A stretch of 35,947 nt of DNA from an uncultured Verrucomicrobiota bacterium (GTDB lineage Bacteria > Verrucomicrobiota > Kiritimatiellia > RFP12 > UBA1067): assembly GCA_946610035.1 (NCBI GenBank), contig CAMOCC010000001.1:1-35947 (forward strand). The letters run 5' to 3'. Shown piece after piece: positions 25,220 to 34,398 of this stretch. Each line of letters opens with the position of its first letter. Position 1 is the stretch's first letter. The notes below the pieces were generated by a model. The model was not told the DNA's origin, ran no database searches, and saw only the letters and a program-made list of their open reading frames with translations. Both the position numbers and the translations under genes were made by a program.

Positions 25220-26176
25220 ATGAAGAAGATTCTGATGACAGGAATAGCGGCGATCGCCGCGTTCGTGGCGGTCGGCGCCAGGGGCATGACGCTTGCGGAG
25301 GCGGCTGCGAAGGTTGCCGATGCCGCGGAGAGCCCGTCGGCGATGGCGTCCGTCATGAAGGAGCTGTCGGCCGAAGCCCAGGTCAAGTTCCTTGCATCCG
25401 TGAACGGGGCGATCGAGAAGATGCCCGTGTCCGAAGCTGACAAAGCGGAGAAGTTCCTCGCGGCGAACAAGGCGGCGATGCAGAACGCGGCGAAGGGCAA
25501 CCTCTCCACGCTCCTCGCAGAGACCTATGCGACCGTGCCGCTCTCCGCGCTGACGGTCATCAACGAGCGCTTCGCGGCCGACCTCTTCAACCGTTCCGCC
25601 GACGGCAAGCGCGTCAGCGACGAGATGATGAAGTCGAACGCCCTCGTTGCGGTCGAGGCGGTCAAGGACCGCACGGCCAAGGGCGACGTATCCAACTCGG
25701 CCGAGCGCAACGCCTTCGCGGCGCTGACGTTCATCCGCGCCTCCGAGGGTTCGCCCGCCGATCTTAGGGACGCGCTTCTGGCGGGCCTTCCGGCCGAGGC
25801 GAAGAGCGAGTGGATCCCGGCGGCGCTCGGCGAAGGCGAGCCCGCGAGCTACGACGCCATCCTCGGCGGCGAGGGCGCGGCGTCCAACGCGCAGGCTCCG
25901 TCCAGCATCCTTCCCCAGGCTCCCGCGTCTCTCACCGGGGCCCTTGCGGCCGACCTCTCCGGCACGGTCGACGACAACGGCAGGACGACTTCCTCGTTCA
26001 CCGACGCGGTTCTCGACCCGAACCAGTACGCCCTGCCTGCTTCGGGCGCCGACTTCGGGCTTGACGGGCGCGTTCCCCGCACCCAGAACCCGGACAATCC
26101 GTGGTACAATGGAGCCAAGCGCGGAGAGAACAAGGGCGAGGGCGGTGGATACCCCTGGCAGCTGACCGAGGAATGA
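25220..26176 (+). CDS. Secreted hypothetical protein in exopolysaccharide cassette
   Basis: AAAGGA SD, ATG 25220, signal peptide MKKILMTGIAAIAAFVAVGARG; no recognised domain. Confidence 0.8.
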   Translation: MKKILMTGIAAIAAFVAVGARGMTLAEAAAKVADAAESPSAMASVMKELSAEAQVKFLASVNGAIEKMPVSEADKAEKFLAANKAAMQNAAKGNLSTLLAETYATVPLSALTVINERFAADLFNRSADGKRVSDEMMKSNALVAVEAVKDRTAKGDVSNSAERNAFAALTFIRASEGSPADLRDALLAGLPAEAKSEWIPAALGEGEPASYDAILGGEGAASNAQAPSSILPQAPASLTGALAADLSGTVDDNGRTTSSFTDAVLDPNQYALPASGADFGLDGRVPRTQNPDNPWYNGAKRGENKGEGGGYPWQLTEE

Positions 26177-26200
26177 TAACATCTTAATCGGAGTAAACAA

Positions 26201-27472
26201 ATGAAAGCAAAGTATCTCGCAACGGCGTTTACGCTTACGACACTTGCAGCCCATGCGGCAATTATGGATGCGGACCAGCGCGGAATCAAGTACTTGAACG
26301 AACGCCTCACCCTCAATCCCTACGTCGCGCTCTCCTACACCTACGACTCCAACGTCGACTCGTCCAAGCACTCGAAGGCGGGTTCGCAGTGGATCGTCAA
26401 CCCCGGTTTGAACGGATCGTACAAGGACGACAACTGGAAGGTCGACGGGGCCGTCTGGTACCAGTACCACGCCTACAACCGCTACACCTCCCAGTTGAAC
26501 GAGTCCAGCTACGGCGAGAGGCTCTCCATCGACTGGCAGAACGCCAATGCCAACGAGCAGGGCTGGGCGCTGAAGTTCATGGAGTCCTTCCAGCAGATTG
26601 CGCAGGATGACGACATGTCCGAGCACAACGGCCGCGGCATCGGCCGTGACAGGAAGCAGTTCCAGTTCGACGGCATCCTCACGCGCAGGATCAACCAGCA
26701 GCTGCACGCGGGCCTGACGGCGAACTACTACTACCTCGACTACGACAACAACGTCAACAAGTACGCCAGGATGTACGGCTGGAAGCGCCTTTCCGTCGGC
26801 GGCGAGGTCGGCTTCATGGCGTCAAAGTGGTCCGACATCATCGTTGCGGCCGACTACCAGTGGTACAACCAGGACAACGACTCCGACTCCAACTACCACA
26901 CCTACGGCGCCTCCTCGCGCGGACGCAGGATTGACAGCGACTCCCGCGGGTTCTCGGTCATGGGCGGTATTGCGACCCACGCCACCGAAAAGCTCTCCTA
27001 CCGCGCCCTCGCCGGCTGGAGCCGCTTCGAGTACGGCAATGGCACCAAGGACATCGACGGCTGGACGTACAACGTGAGCGGCCGCTGGCAGATCGACGCC
27101 GAGAACACGATGAGCCTCATGCTCCTCGGTTCGAGCTACTACCAGCCCTCCGAGCGCGAGTACGGTTCCGCCCTCAAGGTCTACACGCTCAGCTCCGGCT
27201 TCGCCAAGAGCCTCGTCCGCAACAAGCTCAAGGCTACGTTCGACCTCGCGTACCGCAAGGAGACGCACGAGTACACCGAGTACTCCGAGGACGACTACGA
27301 CGAAGACATCATCACGGCCCGCTTCGGGCTCGTGTACGACGTCAATCGCGTGCTCTCCGTCTACGGCCGCGTCGAGTACCAGACCGAGGAGACGTCCAGC
27401 GGCGGTCCTCGCAGCCACGAGTACGACTATGACCGCTGGCGCGGTACCGTCGGTGTTCGCATGACCTACTGA
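26201..27472 (+). CDS. Outer-membrane beta-barrel protein, EPS-associated (BBP2-like)
   Basis: Signal peptide; LTLNPYVALSYTYDSNVD; alternating amphipathic Y/W-rich strands; C-terminal RWRGTVGVRMTY. Confidence 0.78.
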   Translation: MKAKYLATAFTLTTLAAHAAIMDADQRGIKYLNERLTLNPYVALSYTYDSNVDSSKHSKAGSQWIVNPGLNGSYKDDNWKVDGAVWYQYHAYNRYTSQLNESSYGERLSIDWQNANANEQGWALKFMESFQQIAQDDDMSEHNGRGIGRDRKQFQFDGILTRRINQQLHAGLTANYYYLDYDNNVNKYARMYGWKRLSVGGEVGFMASKWSDIIVAADYQWYNQDNDSDSNYHTYGASSRGRRIDSDSRGFSVMGGIATHATEKLSYRALAGWSRFEYGNGTKDIDGWTYNVSGRWQIDAENTMSLMLLGSSYYQPSEREYGSALKVYTLSSGFAKSLVRNKLKATFDLAYRKETHEYTEYSEDDYDEDIITARFGLVYDVNRVLSVYGRVEYQTEETSSGGPRSHEYDYDRWRGTVGVRMTY

Positions 27473-27473
27473 C

Positions 27474-28934
27474 GTGCAGACATTCATCTCAAAGTACGGA
27501 TTGGCGGCGCACCTGGCCTTGCTGGCGGTGACGCCGCTCTTCCTATCGCCATTTTGCGCCGAAGCGACGATCGCCGTCGCAATGATGTGGATGTCCGCCG
27601 TGGGGCTGCTCTGGCTTCTGCTGGAGCCCTCGCGCAGGAACGACGAAATGCTGCATGAAGCGCGCATCCGCGTCAGCGGAGCGCTAGTGCGCGATCCGCT
27701 CCTCTGGATATTCATGGGGCTGGCCGTCTTCGCCGGACTGCGTGCGCTGAACGGCGGGATCGTCCGCATCTACGACCCGGGCCTCGGGAAGTGGATGGTT
27801 GACGGACCCTCCTGCTCCTTCTGGCCGGGTTGCGTGGACGGCTCGCGCCTCATGCCGTTTTCGGTCGTGATCGCACTTGCCGTCGTCATTGAGGGCTGCC
27901 GCGTGGCGCTCGGGAAGTCCGCCCGCATAGCCTTCGCCGCGGCGGCCTCGATAGCCGCCGCCGTCGCCGCCATAGCCGCCGTCGGCGCTTGCGGATTCGG
28001 CTGCGAGTCCGCGCTCGGGGCCGCCGGCCTCGAGTCCGGCTCGTGGGAACTCGCCGCCTCGTCCGCCCGCCTCATCTCGTCGACGGGATGCGCATACGGG
28101 GTTTGCGTACTCGCGGGCGTCGTCGCGCTGGCGGGGCTCTTCGAGTGCAGGTGGAACAGGCTTCTGCTCCTTTTTGCCGTCGGACTCGGCGGTGCCGAGG
28201 CGGGGCTCTTCTTCTTCTCGTCTCCGGCGGAACTCCTCTTCTTCGCCGTTCTCGCGCTTCTCTTCGCCATTGGCTCTGCGGTGTACCTCGCGCTGACGCT
28301 GAGGTCGGCGGACGTCTTCAAGTTCATTGCAATGATATTGATTTCGCTTCTCGTCCCCGTAATGCTTGCGGTATGCATAGCGCCGCCGGACATGGTCCAG
28401 GCGCATGGTGCGTTCGTGATGAACATGGCGGACTTCCCGAAGAACCTCTTCCCGGAGGGCTTCTGGGAGCGCCGCGCCGCGCTGTCCGGCTATGCGGCGG
28501 ACTTCTGGCGCGAAGCCCCGTGGAAGGGCGCGGGAATCGGCGCGTTCCCGATTCGCCTCTGGCTCGCCGGGGCCTCCGTGTCGGGCATTAGCTCCCCCGC
28601 CCCGCTGAACGGATGGTGGGCTCTTCTCTCCGAGCGCGGACTCATCGGTGCTCTCGCGCTCGCCGTCCCGTTCGGCTTCATGTGCTACTCGCTCGCCCGC
28701 AGGGCGATTCTCGCCTTCGGTCGCCACGTCTTCCTGCCTCTCGTCGCACTCGGTGTCGTCGGCTTGCTGGCGACTGTTGCGGCGGGCTTCGTCGAGACTT
28801 CCATATTGCGGGCGGACCTCATGCTGGTGGTCGGCGCGTTCTTCGCCCTTGCGGCGAGTTCCTTCCCCGTGCCCAGGAGGAAGGCCGTGGAAGAAGAGGG
28901 TGATTCGGAAGAAAGCACCGAGGGAAAAGAATAA
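27474..28934 (+). CDS. Polytopic membrane protein, Wzy/O-antigen ligase-like
   Basis: Multiple hydrophobic segments; APWKGAGIGAFPIRL...LLSERGLIGALALAVPFGF resembles the WaaL/Wzy loop; sits between export and chain-length genes. Confidence 0.65.
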   Translation: MQTFISKYGLAAHLALLAVTPLFLSPFCAEATIAVAMMWMSAVGLLWLLLEPSRRNDEMLHEARIRVSGALVRDPLLWIFMGLAVFAGLRALNGGIVRIYDPGLGKWMVDGPSCSFWPGCVDGSRLMPFSVVIALAVVIEGCRVALGKSARIAFAAAASIAAAVAAIAAVGACGFGCESALGAAGLESGSWELAASSARLISSTGCAYGVCVLAGVVALAGLFECRWNRLLLLFAVGLGGAEAGLFFFSSPAELLFFAVLALLFAIGSAVYLALTLRSADVFKFIAMILISLLVPVMLAVCIAPPDMVQAHGAFVMNMADFPKNLFPEGFWERRAALSGYAADFWREAPWKGAGIGAFPIRLWLAGASVSGISSPAPLNGWWALLSERGLIGALALAVPFGFMCYSLARRAILAFGRHVFLPLVALGVVGLLATVAAGFVETSILRADLMLVVGAFFALAASSFPVPRRKAVEEEGDSEESTEGKE

Positions 28935-28949
28935 GGGAAAGAGAAGAAG

Positions 28950-31445
28950 ATGGCCGAGAAACCACTTTACTACGGAAGTTCGAAATCTAGCCCTATGTAC
29001 TACGGCGGCAGCCAGGTGGCCTACGGCGGGAAGGGCCCTATGTACTACGGAGCCTCCCGTTCGTACGGACAGTACGGGGCGTACGGCGCCTACGGGGCGT
29101 ACGGGGCCTACGGGCAGTACGGCGGCGCCGCGCCGCAGGACGACGGAATGTCCATCGTCGGCACGATCACCGTCGGGCGCATGCTCAGGGTCATCGCGCA
29201 GAGGTGGCTGTCGGTCTTCGTGTTCCTCCTCATCGGCCTCATCGTCTCCTTTGCGATCTACAGCATCTCCCCGCGCATCTACGAGGCGACGAGCGAGTTC
29301 ACGATGGACATCCGCCACGCCGTCGGACGCTCGTCGTCCGTCATGGACGAGGTCATGCCCGACCTCGGCAACAACTACGCGGAAATCTTCAACACGCGCC
29401 TGCCGACATGGCGCTCGTCCGAGATACTCAAGAAGATCGTCGACAACTACAACAAGGAGAACCAGCTCAGGGCGGACGCGAAGCGCAGCGTCACGAACGA
29501 CGAGCTCTACAGCGTCCTCGCCGAATCGCAGATGGAACTCCAGCGCAACTCCCGCGTCATCACCATCTCCGTCCGCTCCAAGGACCCGAAGCTCGCCAAG
29601 GACCTCGCGGACGCCTACGTCGAGGCGATCCGCCAGCATGCGGACGAGGAGAACAAGAAGCGCGTCGAGGACAAGGTGCGCGACACCCACGCGAACGTCG
29701 AGCAGAAGAACCGCGAGCGCGACCAGCTGAGCCAGGCGATATCCGACTTCCGCATCAACAACGGCGTCGACGTCCTCAGGTCCCACCGCGACACGCTCCA
29801 GCAGTCCATCTCGAGGACGACGGGCGACATCCTCGCCCTTGAAAGCGAAGTGACGCAGCTCGAGGAGTGGGAGAAGGTCCTGCGCGACGTCCAGAAGAAC
29901 CCGGAGAAGTTCGGCTCCCTCGCCTCCGGCGCCCCGCGCGCACAGGAGATTGCGACGGAGTACAACGCCTACCAGAAAACGGCGGCCGAGCATGCGGCGC
30001 TCCTTGTCATCTACCAGCCCGCCCACAAGGAGGTGATGGCGAAGGCGCAGGAGATGGAACTTGCGAAGCAGCGCTTCCTGGACGCGACGACCCGCGCCCT
30101 CGAGACGGGCGTCGCAAACCTCCAGGCGGCCCGCAACAGGCTTGCGAACCTCAAGCAGAAGCGCGATGTGATGCGTACTGACCTCGCGTCCGACGAGCAG
30201 AAGATCGTCCTTGCGGAGTCTGGCCTCACCAAACTCGAGAGCGACCTCAAGATCACCGAGGACCTCTACAAGAGCTACTTCAACGCCGAGGTCGAGCTCC
30301 GTCGCGAGGCGCAGTCAAGCGACGAGCGCATCCTGGTCGGACGCAAGGCGACGGAGCCCCAGAAGCCGGTCCTGCCGAATCCGCTCATCATCTTCGGGCT
30401 CGGCATCGCGCTTTCCCTTGCGCTCGGAGTCCTCTTCGTCCTCGTCCTGGACAATCTCGAGGATACCGTCGTGAACCTGGCGGACATCGAAGGCCGTCTC
30501 GCGCTCAAGGTGCTCGCGGTTCTCCCGCATGTCCGCCGCAAGCGCCGCGAGCACGTCGCGATGTTCACCGTGGAGGACAAGTATTCGCAGTTCTCCGAGG
30601 CGGTCGCGGGTCTCAGGAACCTCCTCGACTCCCCGCGCTACGAGGCGATGTCCCACTGCCTGCTCGTCATCTCGACGCAGCCCGGCGAAGGAAAGACGAT
30701 CACCTCGACCTCCATCGCGATCTCCTACGCACAGGCGGGACGCAAGGTCCTGCACGTCGACTTCGACCTGCGCCGTCCGCGCCTGGCCAGGATCTGGGGC
30801 GTGGAGCTGACGACGGACAAGAGCTTCTCCCATACGCTCCAGAACGCCGGTTCGAATGTGCCGGACTTCGAGAAGCTCGTCAACAAGTCGTCCGTCGAGA
30901 ACCTGGACGTCATCTGCTCCCTGCCGCCCGAGGGCGTCTCGCCCGCGACGATCTTCGGCTCCAGCGTCATAGGCGACTTCTTCGCGTGGGCGAGGGCGCA
31001 CTACGACCGCGTCATCATCGACTCGCCGCCCTACGGCGTCGTCGGCGACGTGGTCTCGCTCTCGACGCTTGTCGACGGCGTTCTCATCATGTGCTGCCCC
31101 GACCGCACCCACTTCAAGCCGATCCAGTACTGCTCCAGGTCCCTCGCCGAGGCGGGCGCCAACATCCTCGGAGTCGTCGTCAACGACGTCGAGGTCTCGA
31201 CAGCCTCGGCGTTCACGCCGGGGACCCACCACGGGTACGGACGCTACGGATACGGGTACGGCTACGGATACGGGTACGGCTACGGACCCTCCAGGCGCAA
31301 CAAGCGCGGCGACGGCGACAACCCCGAGACGAAGGACGCGGCGGCGGCCAAGGCGGACGGACAGGCGGGCGCTAGGGATTCCGCAAAGCCGTCGAAGCCA
31401 ATCCATTCCGCCGTCGAGAACGATGAATTGACGGACGACGACTGA
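28950..31445 (+). CDS. Wzz/Wzc-like chain-length determinant fused to bacterial tyrosine kinase (BY-kinase)
   Basis: Wzz-like membrane domain with coiled coil; VISTQPGEGKTITSTSIAISYAQ (Walker A), VLHVDFDLRRPRLARIWG (A'), VIIDSPP (B); Tyr-rich C-terminus GRYGYGYGYGYGYGYGP and Tyr-rich N-terminus. Confidence 0.9.
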   Translation: MAEKPLYYGSSKSSPMYYGGSQVAYGGKGPMYYGASRSYGQYGAYGAYGAYGAYGQYGGAAPQDDGMSIVGTITVGRMLRVIAQRWLSVFVFLLIGLIVSFAIYSISPRIYEATSEFTMDIRHAVGRSSSVMDEVMPDLGNNYAEIFNTRLPTWRSSEILKKIVDNYNKENQLRADAKRSVTNDELYSVLAESQMELQRNSRVITISVRSKDPKLAKDLADAYVEAIRQHADEENKKRVEDKVRDTHANVEQKNRERDQLSQAISDFRINNGVDVLRSHRDTLQQSISRTTGDILALESEVTQLEEWEKVLRDVQKNPEKFGSLASGAPRAQEIATEYNAYQKTAAEHAALLVIYQPAHKEVMAKAQEMELAKQRFLDATTRALETGVANLQAARNRLANLKQKRDVMRTDLASDEQKIVLAESGLTKLESDLKITEDLYKSYFNAEVELRREAQSSDERILVGRKATEPQKPVLPNPLIIFGLGIALSLALGVLFVLVLDNLEDTVVNLADIEGRLALKVLAVLPHVRRKRREHVAMFTVEDKYSQFSEAVAGLRNLLDSPRYEAMSHCLLVISTQPGEGKTITSTSIAISYAQAGRKVLHVDFDLRRPRLARIWGVELTTDKSFSHTLQNAGSNVPDFEKLVNKSSVENLDVICSLPPEGVSPATIFGSSVIGDFFAWARAHYDRVIIDSPPYGVVGDVVSLSTLVDGVLIMCCPDRTHFKPIQYCSRSLAEAGANILGVVVNDVEVSTASAFTPGTHHGYGRYGYGYGYGYGYGYGPSRRNKRGDGDNPETKDAAAAKADGQAGARDSAKPSKPIHSAVENDELTDDD

Positions 31446-31474
31446 GGCCGCGTCCGGTAAACGGAGTACAGCAA

Positions 31475-32422
31475 GTGAAGAAGGTTTTTATCGACGGTTC
31501 CGCCGGGACTACGGGGCTTAGGATCCGCGAACGCCTGGCCGAGAGGCGCGACCTGGAGGTCGTGACGCTCCCGGAGGAGGTCCGCAAGGACCCCGCCGCC
31601 AGGAGGGATGCCCTTAATTCATCGGACATCGCATTCCTCTGCCTTCCCGATGCGGCGGCGATCGAGGCGGCGGGGATGGTCGAGAATCCCGCCACGGTCG
31701 TCATCGACACATCCACGGCGCACCGCACGGCTGACGGCTGGGAGTACGGCTTCCCCGAGCTGAAGGGACGGCGCGAGCGGATCGCGAAGGCGAAGCGCAT
31801 CGCGAATCCCGGATGCCATGCGACGGGATTCATCTCCCTCGTCGAGCCGCTTGTCGGGTCCGGGCTGATCGCCCGCGGCGCGGAGCTTTGCGCATTCTCG
31901 CTCACCGGCTACTCCGGCGGCGGAAAGAAGATGATCGCCGACTACGACGCGCGCATCGGCGCGGGGTCCGTCGGCGCGCTCGGCAACGCCCCCTACCTCG
32001 GCGGACGCCAGTACGCGCTCGCGCAAAGGCACAAGCACCTGCCGGAGATGTCGAAGATATGCGGGCTTTCAAATGCGCCCGTCTTCTCCCCGGTAGTCGT
32101 CCCGCACCTGAGCGGAATGGAGGTGACGGTGCAGCTTCATGCGGACCAGCTGAAGGGGTCCGTCGCCGATGTGAGGGAATGCTACCGCGCCTACTACACT
32201 GGCGGACTCGTAAGGTTCACGGAGGCGGACGACGGGGACGGGTTCCTCTCCTCCGCGGGGCTTTCGGGTCGCGACGGACTGGAGGTCTCCGCCTGGGGCG
32301 GCGAAGAGCGCATCATACTGGTGTCGCGCTTCGACAACCTCGGCAAGGGCGCATCCGGCGCGGCGATCCAGAACATGAACATCGCCCTCGGCTGCGACGA
32401 GACGGAGGGACTCGTCAAGTGA
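31475..32422 (+). CDS. argC: N-acetyl-gamma-glutamyl-phosphate reductase
   Basis: [69 protein letters not shown]. Confidence 0.92.
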   Translation: MKKVFIDGSAGTTGLRIRERLAERRDLEVVTLPEEVRKDPAARRDALNSSDIAFLCLPDAAAIEAAGMVENPATVVIDTSTAHRTADGWEYGFPELKGRRERIAKAKRIANPGCHATGFISLVEPLVGSGLIARGAELCAFSLTGYSGGGKKMIADYDARIGAGSVGALGNAPYLGGRQYALAQRHKHLPEMSKICGLSNAPVFSPVVVPHLSGMEVTVQLHADQLKGSVADVRECYRAYYTGGLVRFTEADDGDGFLSSAGLSGRDGLEVSAWGGEERIILVSRFDNLGKGASGAAIQNMNIALGCDETEGLVK

Positions 32423-33432
32423 GTTCCCAGCGGGCCAGCGACGAGCTGAACCGGAGGAACAACGCCTTCGACAACAAGCTCAGGCCGACGGACTTCGACG
32501 GCTTCGTCGGACAGCCGAAGGTCCGCGACAGGCTCCTTCTCGCAGTCGAGGCGGCGAAGGCGCGCGGCGAATCGCTTGACCACGTGTTGTTTTCGGGTCC
32601 GCCCGGACTCGGCAAGACTACGCTTTCCTACATCCTCGGCGAGGCTATGGGCGTCAACGTGAAGACGACGTCCGGTCCCGTGATAACGAAGCCGGGCGAC
32701 CTTGCGGGGCTGCTCACGTCCCTCGAGCCCGGCGACATCGTCTTCATCGACGAAATCCACCGCATGGCCAAGACTGTCGAGGAGTACCTCTACAGCGCGA
32801 TGGAGGACTACGCCATCGACATAATGATCGACCAGGGGCCGAATGCGAGGTCCGTACGGCTCGAACTCCCCCGATTCACGCTCGTCGGCGCGACGACGCG
32901 CATCGGGCTCATCGCAGCGCCGCTGCGCGCGCGCTTCGGACTCGTCAACCGCCTCGACTACTACGAGCCTGAGACGCTTGCGGAAATCGTCCGCAGGAGC
33001 GCGGCAAAGCTCGAAGTGGACATCGACGACGAAGGGGCGCTTGAGATTGCGCGCCGCAGCCGCGGAACGCCGAGAATCGCGAACAACCTCCTCAGGCGCG
33101 TGCGCGACTATGCGCAGGTGCGGGCGGACAACTTCATCACCGGCGAAGTCGCCAAGCAGTCGCTCGGGCTTCTGGAGATCGATCCGCACGGACTTGACGA
33201 CATGGACCGCCGCATCCTTGAGACGATATGCGTAAAGTTCGGCGGCGGACCTGTCGGGCTTTCGACGATTGCCGTGTCCGTCGGCGAGGAGGCGGACACG
33301 GTGGAGGATGCGTACGAGCCGTTCCTCATAATGGAAGGCTACCTTGAGCGTACGCCCAAGGGCCGCGTCGCAACCCCGCTCGCCTACGAGCGCCTGGGCC
33401 TGAAGAACCCTGAGCCTGAAATCGGCAGTTGA
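32419..33432 (+). CDS. ruvB: Holliday junction branch migration helicase RuvB
   Basis: [86 protein letters not shown] start overlaps the argC stop. Confidence 0.95.
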   Translation: MSSQRASDELNRRNNAFDNKLRPTDFDGFVGQPKVRDRLLLAVEAAKARGESLDHVLFSGPPGLGKTTLSYILGEAMGVNVKTTSGPVITKPGDLAGLLTSLEPGDIVFIDEIHRMAKTVEEYLYSAMEDYAIDIMIDQGPNARSVRLELPRFTLVGATTRIGLIAAPLRARFGLVNRLDYYEPETLAEIVRRSAAKLEVDIDDEGALEIARRSRGTPRIANNLLRRVRDYAQVRADNFITGEVAKQSLGLLEIDPHGLDDMDRRILETICVKFGGGPVGLSTIAVSVGEEADTVEDAYEPFLIMEGYLERTPKGRVATPLAYERLGLKNPEPEIGS

Positions 33433-33442
33433 CTCCCAGATT

Positions 33443-33497
33443 TAGTTGGTAGTTGGTAGGGGTAGTTGGTAGGTGGTAGTCAGTTGTCGGTGTCAGG
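33443..33497 (+). repeat. Heptameric short tandem repeat tract, intergenic
   Basis: TAGTTGG TAGTTGG TAGGGG TAGTTGG TAGGTGG TAGTCAG TTGTCGG TGTCAGG. Confidence 0.85.
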
Positions 33498-33657
33498 CCC
33501 CTCCCGACAATAAGTGACCTTAAACGACCCTAGTTTCATTGCCGACCTCTATACTCTCAAACTCTGTGGCAAAAACCGACCCGCACTTATGCTTGAAGAG
33601 CCAGAAGATTGAAAACGGTCAACTATTTGGCATTTTGCGGAATAGCCCGGTTCGTCA

Positions 33658-33686
33658 TTGCGCGGGGGGACGATATTTGCTATAAT
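33658..33686 (+). promoter_or_regulatory. Promoter TTGCGC-N17-TATAAT with extended -10
   Basis: TTTGC-TATAAT matches the -10 context at 16042-16047. Confidence 0.45.
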
Positions 33687-33721
33687 CCTGTCAAATCGTC
33701 CGTGAAGCGGACACTTTCAGA

Positions 33722-34372
33722 ATGAAGACCATAATACTCAATGGATGGGCCGCGAGCGAGCGGGCGTGGGAGCTTTGCGATTGCGCGAAGGGTCCGGACG
33801 CGCGCATAGTCTCGTACCTGGAGCAGATGGACGGTGTCGCCGAGAGGGTGCTGGACGAGGCGGGCAAGGCCGTCGTAGTAGGCTGGTCGATGGGCGGGAG
33901 CCGTGCGCTTGCGCTTGCGATGGGCAGTCCGAAGAAGATAAAGGGGCTCGTCCTCATTGCGGCGACGGCGCGCATGATGGAGGCACCGAACTGGAAGGGC
34001 ATGAGCGAGCGGCGGTTGAAGGCTCTCGAAGCAGGTCTCAAGATGACGCACGGAGAGGGGTTCTTCGGCGTGCCTGAGGGGAAGCCGAATCCGTACATGA
34101 CGGACACGGACGAGAACCTCGCCCGCGGGCTCGCATATCTGCGCGACACGGACCTCCGGCTCGGGCTCATCGACCTGCTCGCCTCGGGGAAGGCGAAGTT
34201 CCCTGTGAAGATATTCCAGAGCGAGAGGGACGGGATCGTTCGCCCGGAGAACGCGAAGTTCCTGTCCGCCGTCTTCCCGGAGGCGGAGGTGGAGATGGTC
34301 TCCGGCGCCGAGCATGCGCTTCCGATAATGATCCCCGACAGGATCGACGCCGCCGTTGCGTCCTTCCGCTGA
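33722..34372 (+). CDS. Alpha/beta hydrolase, BioH-like
   Basis: MKTIILNGWAASERAW; VVVGWSMGGSRALALAMG (GxSxG); FQSERDGIVRPENAKFL; GAEHALP. Confidence 0.75.
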   Translation: MKTIILNGWAASERAWELCDCAKGPDARIVSYLEQMDGVAERVLDEAGKAVVVGWSMGGSRALALAMGSPKKIKGLVLIAATARMMEAPNWKGMSERRLKALEAGLKMTHGEGFFGVPEGKPNPYMTDTDENLARGLAYLRDTDLRLGLIDLLASGKAKFPVKIFQSERDGIVRPENAKFLSAVFPEAEVEMVSGAEHALPIMIPDRIDAAVASFR

Positions 34373-34398
34373 TTTCAACGACAATGAGGAAAACGACC

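Noticed and set aside
27684-30026. 780-aa minus-strand ORF (and others such as 10466-12190, 20279-21442, 21139-22920, 25049-26707)
   Set aside because: They are antisense to well-recognised plus-strand genes. In high-GC DNA such shadow frames are expected, and their sequences are Arg/His/Asp-rich with no recognisable domains.
32419-33432. Unusual argC-ruvB overlap as a novel fusion or system
   Set aside because: It is an ordinary GTGA stop/start overlap between two housekeeping genes; the ORF track's longer 31813 start merely reads through argC in another frame.
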